Part shown: positions 1 through 12,209 of the stretch, in pieces
Layout: each line of letters opens with the position of its first letter
How positions within the stretch are numbered: the stretch's first letter is position 1
DNA from: Chlamydia sp. 04-14
GTDB taxonomy: Bacteria; Chlamydiota; Chlamydiia; Chlamydiales; Chlamydiaceae
Direction: 5' to 3'
Assembly (NCBI RefSeq): GCF_036632095.1
Contig: NZ_JAPYKW010000001.1
Location: 535,216-599,215, forward strand
Length of the DNA stretch: 64,000 nt
Notes under the pieces: model-generated
What the model saw: only the letters and a program-made list of their open reading frames with translations
Databases searched by the model: none
What the model was told of the DNA's origin: nothing
Made by a program: the position numbers and the translations under genes

Positions 1-1931
1 CCAGGGATCTCTTGGTTATAAAAAGCAGAATAGTCTTGTTGCATGGCACAACGAATCGTGTTGTGATCTGGGAGAAAAGATTGAATGAGTACCTCTCCAG
101 GAAGATGGCTTCTCCCTGATCTTCCTGTTACTTGAGTAATGAGTTGGAATACCTGTTCAGACGCTCGGAAATCAGGAATATAGAGACCTGAGTCCCCATT
201 TAAAATTATTGCTAGAGTGACAGCGGGGAAGTGCATGCCCTTAGCAATCATTTGTGTGCCGATCAAAATGTCAGCTTTTCCTGTGGCAAATTGTTTTAAT
301 AAGGATTCATGGCTTCCTTTAAATTTCGTAGTATCAGAATCAATACGTATAGTGCGAACTTCTGGAAAGATGCTGTGAAGTACCTTCTCAATTTTTTCAG
401 TTCCTGATCCACGGTATTGTAAAGTCATGGCGCCATGACATTTTGGACAGGATGTTTGAGGCTCTTTAGGAGAGGAGTTACAAAGATGACAGAGCAGAAC
501 ATTAGCATATTTATGGAAAGTCAATACCATGTCGCAGTGAGGACATTTCAGTATATGTTTGCATGAGGAGCATGAAACGTTTGTATGATAACCACGACGA
601 TTAAAGAAAACGAGAACTTGCTCACCAACAGCAAGACGTTTCTCAATACTTTTAATTGCTGCTTGTGAAAATAGTGTTTTTGTTTTTGTCTTCTCTCTCT
701 CCATATTCATATCGATAAGAGAGACTTTAGCAGGACAGGCAGCAGCAGCCCGTGTTGATAATTCCGAAAGGATATATTTACCTGATAACGCATTGGAATA
801 GCTTTCTAGACTCGGAGTAGCACTTCCTAGTATCACAGTAGCATTAGCAAGTTTCCCTCGCATAACAGCAACGTCACGGGCATGATAACAGGGATGGCTT
901 TCACTTTGTTTATATGCAGGATCGTGCTCTTCATCAACGATGATTAACCCTAATTTTTGTACAGGGCAGAATAAGGCAGATCTTGGCCCTATGATGATAC
1001 TAATATTTCCTTTTGATGCTTCTCTCCAGGTCTTATTTCTATCACTGTCACTGAGCTTGTGATGGAGAATACCAACTTCTTTCCCAAAATGTGCTTTAAA
1101 TAAGGTGACTGTTTGTATGGTGAGAGCGATTTCAGGGACTAAAAGAATAGCGCTTTTCCCTAATTTCCTTGCCTCACGAATAGCCTGGAAATATACCTCT
1201 GTTTTTCCACTCCCTGTTACACCAAAAAGAAGATGAGTTTGAAATTTTCCTAAGGATAAAGATGAGGAAATCTTATCCACAGCAGATTGTTGCTGAGGAT
1301 ATAGAGGATGAGCATCGGGGAGGAAAAATGATAAACTGTCTTCTTGAATTTCGAGATCTGCAGCATTGGCGATTTCAATAACACCGAGTTTTTCTAGGGA
1401 ATGGATAGGAGATTGGGAAATCTTGGCTTTATCCATAAGCTCAGAGAGGCCAGGAGGAGAATTGTAAGATAGTAATGTTTTTAAAGCTGCTGCTTGTGAA
1501 GGAGATTCCTTTTGAATTGCGAGAATCATTTCCTTTGTTTTTGCTTTGCTTTGCTTGAGTATAACGCGATAGTGTTGTTTTGGTTGTATAATGCTTGAGG
1601 ATATTCCTGGGAGTACTAAACGTAATGTTTTCCCTAAAGGAGCGAAATAGTATTGACTCATCCAAAACATAAGTTCTAGAAGGTCTTGGGGGAGTACAAT
1701 TCCAGAACCAATAACACCTAAGATTGGGAGAACCCGTTTACATTCTGTTGTTGTTTTAATTTGATGGACGATCCCGTATTTTTTTGCGCCCCGTAAAGAG
1801 ACACTGACACCAGTACCTTTAGTAATGTGTTCAAGATTTTCAGGGAGCCCGTAGTCTAATACCTTATTGATATTGGAGTTTACTATGACTTCTGCGTATA
1901 GGCGAAAGGTAGTTGATTCAATATTACCCAT
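1..1931 (-). CDS. priA: Primosomal protein N' (PriA helicase), C-terminus cut by window edge
   Basis: ATP-dependent 3'-5' helicase that reloads the replisome at stalled forks. The reading frame is open to base 1, so the last ~100 residues are missing. Visible in order: an N-terminal DNA-binding part (starts MGNIESTTFRLYAE), Walker A GVTGSGKTEVY, a DEEHDPAYKQ helicase box, ATPSLES, a cysteine-rich zinc region (CSSCKHILKCPHC, CHLCN, CPKCHG) and the late helicase motif QVTGRSGRS. I chose the ATG at 1931; it overlaps the upstream gene's 3' end by 49 bp, and no other start lies nearby. It sits downstream of the 239-aa gene, probably co-transcribed. Identification is secure from the motif order. 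Confidence 0.95.
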   Translation of the reverse strand, partial: MGNIESTTFRLYAEVIVNSNINKVLDYGLPENLEHITKGTGVSVSLRGAKKYGIVHQIKTTTECKRVLPILGVIGSGIVLPQDLLELMFWMSQYYFAPLGKTLRLVLPGISSSIIQPKQHYRVILKQSKAKTKEMILAIQKESPSQAAALKTLLSYNSPPGLSELMDKAKISQSPIHSLEKLGVIEIANAADLEIQEDSLSFFLPDAHPLYPQQQSAVDKISSSLSLGKFQTHLLFGVTGSGKTEVYFQAIREARKLGKSAILLVPEIALTIQTVTLFKAHFGKEVGILHHKLSDSDRNKTWREASKGNISIIIGPRSALFCPVQKLGLIIVDEEHDPAYKQSESHPCYHARDVAVMRGKLANATVILGSATPSLESYSNALSGKYILSELSTRAAAACPAKVSLIDMNMEREKTKTKTLFSQAAIKSIEKRLAVGEQVLVFFNRRGYHTNVSCSSCKHILKCPHCDMVLTFHKYANVLLCHLCNSSPKEPQTSCPKCHGAMTLQYRGSGTEKIEKVLHSIFPEVRTIRIDSDTTKFKGSHESLLKQFATGKADILIGTQMIAKGMHFPAVTLAIILNGDSGLYIPDFRASEQVFQLITQVTGRSGRSHLPGEVLIQSFLPDHNTIRCAMQQDYSAFYNQEIP

Positions 1932-2602
1932 AGATCTCGTTTCAATTGCGGATCATTTTCATAGTATACTGAAGAATAAATAGGAATCCAAGTACACCCA
2001 TCCTTAGTGAACGATTGATGATAACGTACATTGGACATTTTATAACGTATCATTGTTAAAGGTGCTAGACATAAAGAGAAGCTCTTATTCTTATGAAAAA
2101 TATCTTTATGACCTGTTAATAAGACGAGCCGTGAAGGAAAAATTTGTTGGGTAAGAATTTTCGTTAATCTGTTGAAAAATAAGACTTCTTCATCTTTTTC
2201 TTCATCTACAAAAATCCCACAAGGAATATCCAAAGGAGTTTTTACGCAATGTGCTTGTAAAGCAGAATAACGAAATTTGAGAATTTCTTCTTTGGAAAGA
2301 TCAGGAGGGGATGGGATACATTCCCATGAAGATTTTTTTATACGCTCATGAACAGCAGGTAAGGAAGGTTCTTCATTATTTTGTAGTGGATTGAGTGGAG
2401 GATTTTCTAATTTTTTATCTATTGTGGTAGGTTGTGTAATAATTTTTGGTTTAATGGGCGCAGAAGCTTTTACAGGAATTCTACTTATTTCTTCTTTAAG
2501 ATTTAGGGGGATAAGCTTCGCTAACGGTGGGTAATGCGGATCTAAATAGCGATTGATAATTTCCTGTAAAATCAAAGGAATGGAAGGATTCGGATGTGTC
2601 AT
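1883..2602 (-). CDS. Conserved chlamydial protein of unknown function, 239 aa, upstream of priA
   Basis: Soluble-looking protein without signal peptide or membrane segment. The N-terminal third is proline/lysine rich and looks disordered (to about residue 95); the remainder is mixed alpha/beta with no motif I recognise. It has the position of C. trachomatis CT779 (between priA and the thioredoxin-like gene), which is also uncharacterised. Its 3' end overlaps priA by 49 bp, so the two are likely translated from one message. A link to replication restart would be a guess from adjacency only. Confidence 0.8.
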   Translation of the reverse strand: MTHPNPSIPLILQEIINRYLDPHYPPLAKLIPLNLKEEISRIPVKASAPIKPKIITQPTTIDKKLENPPLNPLQNNEEPSLPAVHERIKKSSWECIPSPPDLSKEEILKFRYSALQAHCVKTPLDIPCGIFVDEEKDEEVLFFNRLTKILTQQIFPSRLVLLTGHKDIFHKNKSFSLCLAPLTMIRYKMSNVRYHQSFTKDGCTWIPIYSSVYYENDPQLKRDLWVILNQLPFAYTQKS

Positions 2603-2774
2603 ACGAATATAAAAATAGCAAAGATATCTACGGATTCACTATAGATATAGATGGTTTATTCATCCACGCTCTTTGTTTCCGAATGTGAAAATTCCCTTGC
2701 TTTTTACGCACAACAGGATAATACACTACGGTAATTAAGGGAAAACTCTACAATATTTTTTTAAGAGGATTTGC

Positions 2775-3284
2775 ATGAAACGTTGGTTGCAAGGAAGTTT
2801 AATAACTCTCTGTTTATTACTCACATTGCCTTGTTGTGCAGCAAAAAGACGTTCTCATTATCAAAAAGATTCCGGAAAGCCCTCCATTCAACAAGTGAGT
2901 ACTTCGGGAGTTAAATGGGAAAATTATACCAATGCTGTTGAACAATCCCAAAAAGATAAAAGACCTATAGGTCTATTTTTTACAGGTTCCGATTGGTGTA
3001 TCTGGTGTATAAAAATGCAGGATCAGATTTTAAATACTCCTGAATTTCAAAATTATGCTGATGAAAATTTACATATGGTGGAATTAGATTTTCCACAATC
3101 CAATAATCAACCTGCAGATGTGAAACAGCAAAACCAAGCTTTAAAATCCAAGTACGGTGTAAACGGATTCCCAACATTAGTCTTTATTGATGCTAATGGA
3201 ACTGAGAAAGCCAGAATGGGATTTGAATATGGTGGTGGTGAGAATTACGTTAAGAAAATTAAAGCCGCTTTGCATAAAAAATAG
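2775..3284 (+). CDS. dsbH: DsbH-like periplasmic thiol oxidoreductase
   Basis: Thioredoxin-fold protein for periplasmic disulfide chemistry; chlamydial outer membranes rely on cysteine cross-linking. A hydrophobic signal peptide spans residues 1-22 (ends LPCCA). The active site GSDWCIWC puts the redox pair at C75 and C78, and a cis-proline loop (GFPT) follows near residue 133. The 169-aa length and W-C-x-W-C site match what is known of Chlamydia DsbH (thioredoxin disulfide isomerase, CT780 position). It is transcribed divergently from the priA gene pair. A degenerate paralogue lies at 6954-8000. The prolines-and-cysteines end of the signal does not fit a lipobox, because a proline precedes the first Cys. 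Confidence 0.88.
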   Translation: MKRWLQGSLITLCLLLTLPCCAAKRRSHYQKDSGKPSIQQVSTSGVKWENYTNAVEQSQKDKRPIGLFFTGSDWCIWCIKMQDQILNTPEFQNYADENLHMVELDFPQSNNQPADVKQQNQALKSKYGVNGFPTLVFIDANGTEKARMGFEYGGGENYVKKIKAALHKK

Positions 3285-3307
3285 TAAATCTCTTCTTAAA
3301 GAATTTT

Positions 3308-3341
3308 AGAGAGGAGATCTTCCTCTCTGAAGTTCTCTTTT
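3308..3341 (+). terminator. Hairpin terminator after dsbH
   Basis: Stem AGAGAGG (3308-3314) pairs with CCTCTCT (3322-3328), followed by a T-rich stretch (TTCTCTTTTTCTC). It is placed 23 bp after the dsbH stop. Confidence 0.6.
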
Positions 3342-3470
3342 TCTCTTAATTAAACATTCATCTTTTTTGTTGTTTTTGAGAAAATCTCTATCTTACAGTG
3401 AACTTTTAAGACCCACCTTTTTCGGATAGCATCGAATTTCTTGCATTGTAGATTATGTTTTTGGAAATAG

Positions 3471-6520
<3,050 letters not shown>

Positions 6521-6917
6521 ATATGGACTCTCAGAGGTTCTAGATTTTTACCGATGAGAGCGTCGACTTAAGCTTGTGTCAAGGTGCTATACTAACGCCT
6601 CAATATGAAAGAAGAGTATATTTTCTTGTGACTTTAACATAAGATCGTTTCCCAATCTACGGTTTTTCTAAGGAACGCAATAGAGGAATTAATAATATAA
6701 GATTGTTTAAAAGAAGAATTAATCTAAGGATTTTACGCATAAATATTCCTAAGAAATACATGATTATTTAATCCAATAGACAATTGTGTTTGATTGTAGA
6801 AAAGATCAAAACTTTTAAGTGGTGTTTTTTATTTCGTTTTAATAAAAAAAAGACTATACAACAAGGATGGTTGATAGAATGCCCTGAGAGCATTCTGTGA
6901 CGCCTAAATAGAACGAG
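6521..6917. other. Divergent intergenic region, cysS / Dsb-like gene
   Basis: AT-rich 400-bp spacer that must hold promoters for both flanking genes. I see no small gene with a credible ribosome site. A perfect short hairpin (6876-6896) is the only clear structure. Confidence 0.5.
6876..6896 (+). promoter_or_regulatory. Leader hairpin ahead of the Dsb-like gene
   Basis: AGAATGC (6876-6882) pairs perfectly with GCATTCT (6890-6896) around a 7-base loop CCTGAGA. It lies 57 bp before the start codon, with no T run after it, so it is more likely a leader structure than a terminator. Function unknown. Confidence 0.35.
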
Positions 6918-6938
6918 TTGCGTCCTATTCACTCGGAG

Positions 6939-6947
6939 AAGGAGAGG
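6939..6947 (+). promoter_or_regulatory. Ribosome binding site fixing the start of the Dsb-like gene
   Basis: AAGGAGAGG lies 6 bases before the ATG at 6954. It rules out the TTG at 6918, which would place this purine run inside the gene. Confidence 0.7.
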
Positions 6948-6953
6948 AAGCCC

Positions 6954-8000
6954 ATGATCCTGTTACAGATTATGAAGAAATATTCTTTGAAGCAACTGAA
7001 GACATTAACAACGTTTCTATTAGGTGCAAGTCCTCTAAGTTTGCATGGCGTTGTTCATGACAATTCTTCTAAGCTTGTTTGGCATGTAGATTATAACGAG
7101 GCTGTGAAAAAAAGCCGCGATTCTGAACTGCCAATGTTAATCTTTTTTTCTGGTTCCGATTGGAACGGTTCGTGCATGAAAATTCGTAAAGAGGTTCTCA
7201 CTTCTTTAGAATTTTCCAAAAAGGTAAATGGTAATTTCATATGCTTAGAAGTAGATTTTCCTCGACATTCTTCGCAGAGTGAAACACTACGCACGCAAAA
7301 TGCTTATCTAAAAACCAAGTTCAAAATTGATGAATTCCCGTCTCTTCTTCTACTTTCTCATGAAGGGAGAGAGATATATAAAATCGGTTCCTTCGGCAAT
7401 GAAACCGGAGAAAATTTAGGCGAAAGTCTATGTCATATCATTGAGAGTGATTTCTTAATAAATAATGCCTACCCAACCATTCATACGTTGTCTATGGAAG
7501 AGCTTCAGAAATATTATCGACTTTCTGAAGAGCTTGCACGAAAAGATTTCATGGCAAAAGCCTTGGAATTAGGCGTGCGTAATGATGATTACTTCTTTTT
7601 ATCGGAAAAATATCGTCTTCTTGTTGAAGGCGGAAGAATGGATTCTGAAGAATGTCAGAGAGTAAAACGCAAGTTACTCAATAAAGATCCGAAAAATGAA
7701 AAACATACCCACTTTACTGTTGCTTTGATTGAATTTCAGGAATTGGCGAAAAGATCCCAAGAGGGTGTGCGCCAGGACCCAAGTCAAGTAATTGCTCCTC
7801 TAGAATCTTATTTAACAGAATTTGGTCAGCAAGATCAGGAAAATGTTTGGAGAATTGAGATGATGATTGCTCAGTTTTACTTAGATTCTGACCAATGGAA
7901 AAATGCTTTGCAGCATGCCGAGGTTGCCTTTGAAACAGCACCTAAGGAAGTGCGATCTCACATTTCTCATTCTTTGGACTACATTCGACACCAGTCATAG
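6954..8000 (+). CDS. Thioredoxin-fold protein with degenerate active site (Dsb-like)
   Basis: 348 aa from the ATG at 6954. An N-terminal signal-type hydrophobic stretch (about 14-33) leads into a thioredoxin domain (about 43-165) that lines up with the DsbH at 2775: the same GSDW block, the same EVDFP strand, and cis-proline FPSL. The site reads W-N-G-S-C, so the first catalytic cysteine is Asn71 and only Cys74 remains. The C-terminal half (about 185-348) is helical, with TPR-like pairs near the end (IAQFYLDSDQWKNALQHAEVA). It has the position of CT783, annotated as a predicted disulfide isomerase. With one cysteine it cannot do standard dithiol exchange; a chaperone or monothiol role is possible. 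Its last 59 bp overlap rnpA on the other strand. Confidence 0.85.
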   Translation: MILLQIMKKYSLKQLKTLTTFLLGASPLSLHGVVHDNSSKLVWHVDYNEAVKKSRDSELPMLIFFSGSDWNGSCMKIRKEVLTSLEFSKKVNGNFICLEVDFPRHSSQSETLRTQNAYLKTKFKIDEFPSLLLLSHEGREIYKIGSFGNETGENLGESLCHIIESDFLINNAYPTIHTLSMEELQKYYRLSEELARKDFMAKALELGVRNDDYFFLSEKYRLLVEGGRMDSEECQRVKRKLLNKDPKNEKHTHFTVALIEFQELAKRSQEGVRQDPSQVIAPLESYLTEFGQQDQENVWRIEMMIAQFYLDSDQWKNALQHAEVAFETAPKEVRSHISHSLDYIRHQS

Positions 8001-8361
8001 GCTTGCTTTTCGCTAGCTTACTGCTGAGTGCTTCCGGGACTTGTTGAGTAAAATCTTGAAGCAAGTCCTTAAATCTAGGTTGTTGCTTATTTTTAGGCAT
8101 AACAACAATTTGACAAGCTGGAAGAGAATGACGTTTTTGACGAAAAGCCTCGCGCACAAGTCTTTTAAAATAATTCCTTTTATGTGCTTTGCCAAACTTT
8201 TTTGATACAGTTATTCCTAACTTGCAACATCCAGGATATTTAGACGGAGCAACGTGAAAAACAACCTGACTGCCTTGACAGTGAGATCCTGCTCGGGAGA
8301 TATAAAGAAATTGTCTTCTCTTTAATACACGAGCATATTTGGGTAAGGTTGATCGATGCAC
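7942..8361 (-). CDS. rnpA: Ribonuclease P protein component
   Basis: Protein cofactor of RNase P, which matures tRNA 5' ends. 139 aa, GTG start at 8361, 13 bp after rpmH, the usual rpmH-rnpA operon. The conserved basic helix reads AHKRNYFKRLVREAFR, preceded by the KLGITVSKKFG strand, both hallmarks of the family. The last ~20 residues, encoded in the part overlapping the convergent Dsb-like gene, extend past the conserved fold and look unconstrained. Confidence 0.93.
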   Translation of the reverse strand: MHRSTLPKYARVLKRRQFLYISRAGSHCQGSQVVFHVAPSKYPGCCKLGITVSKKFGKAHKRNYFKRLVREAFRQKRHSLPACQIVVMPKNKQQPRFKDLLQDFTQQVPEALSSKLAKSKPMTGVECSPKNEKCEIALP

Positions 8362-8374
8362 AAAACAAAATATT

Positions 8375-8512
8375 TTATAGGTCGACTAGATTGTGTCTGC
8401 CATGACGGCGGCGGCGGTTTAGTAAGTTTCTTCCGTTTTTTGTAGCCATACGGGTGCGGAAGCCCACAGAATTTCGACGCTTTCTTTTGCTAGGTTGATA
8501 AGTTCGTTTCAC
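8375..8512 (-). CDS. rpmH: 50S ribosomal protein L34
   Basis: 45 aa with a GTG start at 8512 and an AGGAAGG ribosome site just upstream. It begins [14 protein letters not shown] and contains the L34 core [13 protein letters not shown] followed by a run of arginines ([11 protein letters not shown]). First gene of the rpmH-rnpA pair. Confidence 0.95.
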   Translation of the reverse strand: MKRTYQPSKRKRRNSVGFRTRMATKNGRNLLNRRRRHGRHNLVDL

Positions 8513-8667
8513 AGTACCTTCCTATGGTTTCTAGATTTTCTAGTCTATTGAATGATTGCACTAGAAAAAACTCTCCGTAAGTTTATAAAATTGGACTAAT
8601 AAGATCAAGAGAACTAAAGAGATTCTTGCTTTACACGATGGAACTTATCGTCTAGTTAAGTCTGCTG

Positions 8668-8695
8668 TTGTCAAAAAGTGCCAAAGGGATTAAAT
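8668..8695 (+). promoter_or_regulatory. Possible promoter for rpmJ-rpsN
   Basis: TTGTCA (8668-8673) and TTAAAT (8690-8695) are separated by 16 bp, resembling a housekeeping -35/-10 pair. The spacing is right and the -10 is a partial match. No experimental support can be read from sequence. Confidence 0.4.
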
Positions 8696-8772
8696 TAGTT
8701 CCTTTTAGCGATATTCCATAATTTAGAGCGTCTTTCTCTCTATTGGAGAGGGACCATCAGGGTATAGTTTTC

Positions 8773-8910
8773 ATGAAAGTGAGTTCATCTATCAAAGCAG
8801 ATCCTTCAAAAGGAGATAAGCTTGTTCGTCGTAAAGGGCGCCTTTATGTTATTAATAAAAAGGACCCTAATCGTAAACAACGTCAAACGGGCCCTGCGCG
8901 TAAAAAATAA
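8773..8910 (+). CDS. rpmJ: 50S ribosomal protein L36, zinc-free form
   Basis: 45 aa ([20 protein letters not shown]...), ending PARKK. Basic, with the chlamydial L36 length. It lacks the cysteine/histidine zinc ligands of the C+ form of L36. It is followed 25 bp later by rpsN and probably shares its transcript. Confidence 0.93.
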   Translation: MKVSSSIKADPSKGDKLVRRKGRLYVINKKDPNRKQRQTGPARKK

Positions 8911-8935
8911 TTTAATAAGTTTTAGGTAAGAACGC

Positions 8936-9241
8936 ATGGCGAAAAAGTCAGCAGTAGCGAGAGAAAATAAGCGCCGACGATTAGTAGAGGCGAACTACAA
9001 AAAAAGAAGCGAGCTTCGCAACATTGCAAAAAGCTTAACTGCTAGCGAAGAAGAGAAGGAAAATGCACGTGTGGCATTGAATAAGATGAGAAGAGATACG
9101 GCTCCTATTCGTTTGCACAATAGATGCTTGTTAACAGGTCGTCCTCGTGGTTATCTAAGAAAATTCGCTATTTCTAGAATTTGTTTTAGAGAGATGGCTT
9201 CCATGGGAGAAATTCCTGGAGTTATCAAAGCAAGCTGGTAG
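8936..9241 (+). CDS. rpsN: 30S ribosomal protein S14
   Basis: 101 aa, the long zinc-independent S14. The C-terminal signature [19 protein letters not shown] is clear and the protein ends GVIKASW. It lies outside the main ribosomal protein operons, downstream of rpmJ, as in other Chlamydiaceae. Confidence 0.96.
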   Translation: MAKKSAVARENKRRRLVEANYKKRSELRNIAKSLTASEEEKENARVALNKMRRDTAPIRLHNRCLLTGRPRGYLRKFAISRICFREMASMGEIPGVIKASW

Positions 9242-9295
9242 GATTTCTAGAATCACGTATCTACCACTAGAAACGATGCGTTGAATTTTCTAAAA

Positions 9296-9802
9296 TTATT
9301 TAAGAATTTTTAACGCTTCGTTCAGTTCCGGGATATTCCTTACTCTTTCCCAATTTTCCATTCCCTTTTTCCAAACCCAGATATCCTCAGGATTTGTATT
9401 CTCTGAAGCATGTTTTTCTTTGTCTCTAAGGAATAGAAGAAGATCTTCTAGAAACATGGGACCAACATTCTGTTTTTCTTTATTTAGATAAAACCATTTT
9501 TCTGTATCTCTAGGTACTTGATCAACAGGGGGTGGGGATGAAATAACGGAAGAATCTTCTAAAATAGAATGTAAAATATTATTGGATGGTTCGTTATCAT
9601 CAGAGGATGGATTAGAATTATCATTCCTAGGGGGAAGATCCGGGAGGATAAGAAGTATGATAATTCCGAAGAACCCGAAGCACATACCCGCGAGAAACCA
9701 ACCAATCGGATTGCGGTTTTTTTTAACAGCTAGGTAAGCGGCTAAAAACCCTAACAGAATGTAAATCAAAAAAAAAGAAATAGGAAGCATTGAGGGTAGC
9801 AT
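9296..9802 (-). CDS. Membrane protein with C-terminal GYF_2-like domain
   Basis: 168 aa. Two membrane helices at about 5-25 and 33-57 (with NPIGWFLAGMCFGFFG) are followed by a charged Ser/Asp/Asn/Pro linker (about 58-100) and a C-terminal domain starting WFYLNKEKQNVGPM and ending with the DIWVWKKGMENWERV block. The W-Y...GP layout is that of GYF_2 domains, thought to bind proline-rich or protein partners. It has the position of CT788. The T9 run in the first helix codons (9768-9776 on the plus strand as A) is a potential slippage site. Function unknown. Confidence 0.78.
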   Translation of the reverse strand: MLPSMLPISFFLIYILLGFLAAYLAVKKNRNPIGWFLAGMCFGFFGIIILLILPDLPPRNDNSNPSSDDNEPSNNILHSILEDSSVISSPPPVDQVPRDTEKWFYLNKEKQNVGPMFLEDLLLFLRDKEKHASENTNPEDIWVWKKGMENWERVRNIPELNEALKILK

Positions 9803-9892
9803 ATTAACCGCTTGACCATTAGACTAATCACTAGCGCTTATTATTTCTATAGAGTACATTTCTCGCTAGCGAAATAGGCACATAGGAGGAAT

Positions 9893-10381
9893 ATGGATAA
9901 GCAGAATTTAAAACTAGATGTGAAAGAAATTGAATTTCCAGAGACTGTATTCAGCCGTGATATAGAGACTCGTGTAATTCAAGTAATTATTTTACATTGT
10001 TTAGCTAAAATCAACGGGGTTTCTCTTTTGGGGGGAAATTTAATTGATACTTTATTCGGTAGAGATATCGAGAGAATGAAGGGGATTTACGTAGAACAAG
10101 ATTCTAAAAATCATCTAGTAAAAGTTCGTGTCGAAGTAAATGTTGATTACGGTGTTTCTATACCAGAAAAAACCGAAGAAATTCAGGGCTGTATAGTTTC
10201 TGAAATATCTGAATATACAGGTCTTCATGTAGCTTCTGTTCATGTGATCATTAAGGGGTTAACTCAGCCTAAGGATCGCTCTGAATCAGAATCAGAAGAT
10301 GAATTAGAAGAATTGTGTGTTGCAGATCTACCCTCAGCAGAGGATTTTCTAGAGGAGATAAAGGAAGAAGTTGAAGAATAA
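9893..10381 (+). CDS. Asp23/Gls24-family protein
   Basis: 162 aa soluble protein with a strong AGGAGG ribosome site before the ATG. Residues about 20-120 show the family pattern: VIQVIILHCLAKINGV, a GVSL-loop, then alternating strands (VRVEVNVDYGVSIP) and a helix-strand end (HVASVHVIIKGL). The last ~35 residues are very acidic (ESESEDELEE). In Gram-positives such proteins associate with the envelope and respond to stress; the chlamydial role is not known. Its stop lies 8 bp from the convergent uvrC stop. Confidence 0.8.
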   Translation: MDKQNLKLDVKEIEFPETVFSRDIETRVIQVIILHCLAKINGVSLLGGNLIDTLFGRDIERMKGIYVEQDSKNHLVKVRVEVNVDYGVSIPEKTEEIQGCIVSEISEYTGLHVASVHVIIKGLTQPKDRSESESEDELEELCVADLPSAEDFLEEIKEEVEE

Positions 10382-10389
10382 TATTCTTT

Positions 10390-12207
10390 TCAATCTTCAA
10401 TCATCTCTGTCTTCTCAGCTTGCTTAGCCAGCAATTGTTTAATGTCTTTTTTCGTTAGCCCAGGGATAGTTTCAAGCTCTCCCTGGGAGGCTTTCATAAC
10501 CTGTTTCCAGCTTTTAAATTTTTGTAGTAAACGCTTTCTCTTTACCTCTCCAATTCCTGGAATTTTCTCTTGAGGTGCTAAGAGATCTTTATTTCGTTTG
10601 TGACGATGTCTACTGATTGCAAATCTATGTGCTTCGTCACGAAGTTTCTGAAAAAATTGTAAAAGCTTCGATGTTGGAGATAAAAGGATTCCTTGAGGGA
10701 AAGTATCACAGAATAATTTTTCATTTCTTAATGAGCCGCTGTGGTTACTCGCCTCTTTAGCTATGGAGACGACCTGAATTCCTGTAAGGTTAAGTTCTTT
10801 TAATGTTTTTTTTGCCTGAGAATATTGTGTCCGTCCTCCATCTATAACAATCATATCGGGAAGAGAGGATGTCAGAGAATTAAATCTACGGGATAGTACT
10901 TCATGGAAAGCTGCTAGGTCATTATGCGCAGAAGAGGAGATAGAGAATGTTCTATAATTTTTTGGAGATAAAGCATCGTTTTCGTAGACAATATACACTC
11001 CAACAGCGTGAGAACCTTGTAGATGAGCATTGTCATAGCATTCTATACGGCAAGGATAATCCGGAGATTTTAGAATTTTTTTCATCTCTTCATAGGGTAG
11101 TCCTGAAGATTGTATAGTCGTTTCTGCATGTACTTTAGCATTGTTTTTAGCTAAGTTCAGTAGTTCTTTCCCATAACCTGTTTTTGGAGAGCGTAACTGT
11201 GGAGGTGCGTCTTTATTTAATAGATAAGGAAGATCGGGAATATCTAGAGGAATAGGGGTAAGAATTTCTTTAGGGGTTTGCGGCTGGTTTGCGTAGTATT
11301 GTAAAATAAAAGAAGAAAGCAAATCGGTATCTTCCTGAGCATTTTCTGAAAATGGGAAATGACGAGCTCCGAGTAATTTTCCTGAACGCACTGTTAGAAC
11401 AGTAATGACTGTTTCTCGGTTTTTTCTATATAGGCCAATAGCATCAAGGTTTTGAAAATGAAACTTTTCTACGTGCTGTTTTACCATAGCCTGTTGAATA
11501 AGCTTTAATGTGCGATAAAAGACGCCTGCTTGTTCGAACTTTTGTTCTTTAGAAGCTTTCTCGATGGATTTCTCTAAATCTTGAATGATTTCTGAGACCT
11601 TACCTTTTAAAAATAGTACAGCTTTTTCCAAAGTCTCTTCATATTCCTCGTGGGAACATAAATTTACACAAGGTGCCAAGCACCGTTTCATCTCATAAAG
11701 GATGCAAGGACGTTTCCTTGAAGAGAATTCTCGGTCAGAGCAAGTGCGTAGAGGAAACCATTGACCAATAATTTCTAAAAGGGTTCGACAAGCCTCTGCA
11801 CTTACGTAAGGGCCAAAAATTATCTGTTTTTTTGAAGATGTAACTGCTTTGGTCCGGATAGCGTCTATTTTCGGCCAGGGATGTGTTAGAGATATCGCTA
11901 AGCAAAAAAAGGTCTTATCGTCTTTTAAAAGTACGTTGTATTTTGGATGATATTTTTTGATTAAGTTGTTTTCTAAAAGAAGAGCTTCAGTTTCGTTAGA
12001 GACTAAAATCGTTTCTATATTGGTTGTTTTCTTCATTAAGAAAGGGATTCTTTCTCTGGAATCCCCTTGTTTTTGAAAATACGTTGTTATTCGGTTACGT
12101 AAATTTTTTGCTTTTCCGATATACAATACTTCTCCGGAACTGTCTTTCATTAGATAAACACCTGGAGATGTGGAGATAAGTTTCGGAGTAAAATCCTTTA
12201 CATGCAT
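10390..12207 (-). CDS. uvrC: Excinuclease ABC subunit C
   Basis: Dual-incision nuclease of nucleotide excision repair, acting with UvrA and UvrB. 605 aa. An N-terminal GIY-YIG nuclease domain ([22 protein letters not shown]), a UvrB-binding UVR helix pair (about 195-235), an RNase H-like domain with [14 protein letters not shown] and VIDGGRTQ, and a C-terminal helix-hairpin-helix pair ([29 protein letters not shown]). Starts 2 bp after the mutS stop, so the two repair genes form one unit. Confidence 0.96.
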   Translation of the reverse strand: MHVKDFTPKLISTSPGVYLMKDSSGEVLYIGKAKNLRNRITTYFQKQGDSRERIPFLMKKTTNIETILVSNETEALLLENNLIKKYHPKYNVLLKDDKTFFCLAISLTHPWPKIDAIRTKAVTSSKKQIIFGPYVSAEACRTLLEIIGQWFPLRTCSDREFSSRKRPCILYEMKRCLAPCVNLCSHEEYEETLEKAVLFLKGKVSEIIQDLEKSIEKASKEQKFEQAGVFYRTLKLIQQAMVKQHVEKFHFQNLDAIGLYRKNRETVITVLTVRSGKLLGARHFPFSENAQEDTDLLSSFILQYYANQPQTPKEILTPIPLDIPDLPYLLNKDAPPQLRSPKTGYGKELLNLAKNNAKVHAETTIQSSGLPYEEMKKILKSPDYPCRIECYDNAHLQGSHAVGVYIVYENDALSPKNYRTFSISSSAHNDLAAFHEVLSRRFNSLTSSLPDMIVIDGGRTQYSQAKKTLKELNLTGIQVVSIAKEASNHSGSLRNEKLFCDTFPQGILLSPTSKLLQFFQKLRDEAHRFAISRHRHKRNKDLLAPQEKIPGIGEVKRKRLLQKFKSWKQVMKASQGELETIPGLTKKDIKQLLAKQAEKTEMIED

Positions 12208-12209
12208 AT

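Noticed and set aside
8513..8772. Replication origin between rpmH and rpmJ
   Set aside because: rpmH is next to dnaA/oriC in many bacteria, but here there is no dnaA and I see no cluster of DnaA boxes.
9804..9840. Minus-strand stretch resembling the 5' half of a tRNA (TAGTCTAATGGTCAAGCGGTTAA)
   Set aside because: No matching acceptor strand, anticodon stem or T loop follows; the next bases are the start of the GYF_2-like gene. Taken as chance resemblance.
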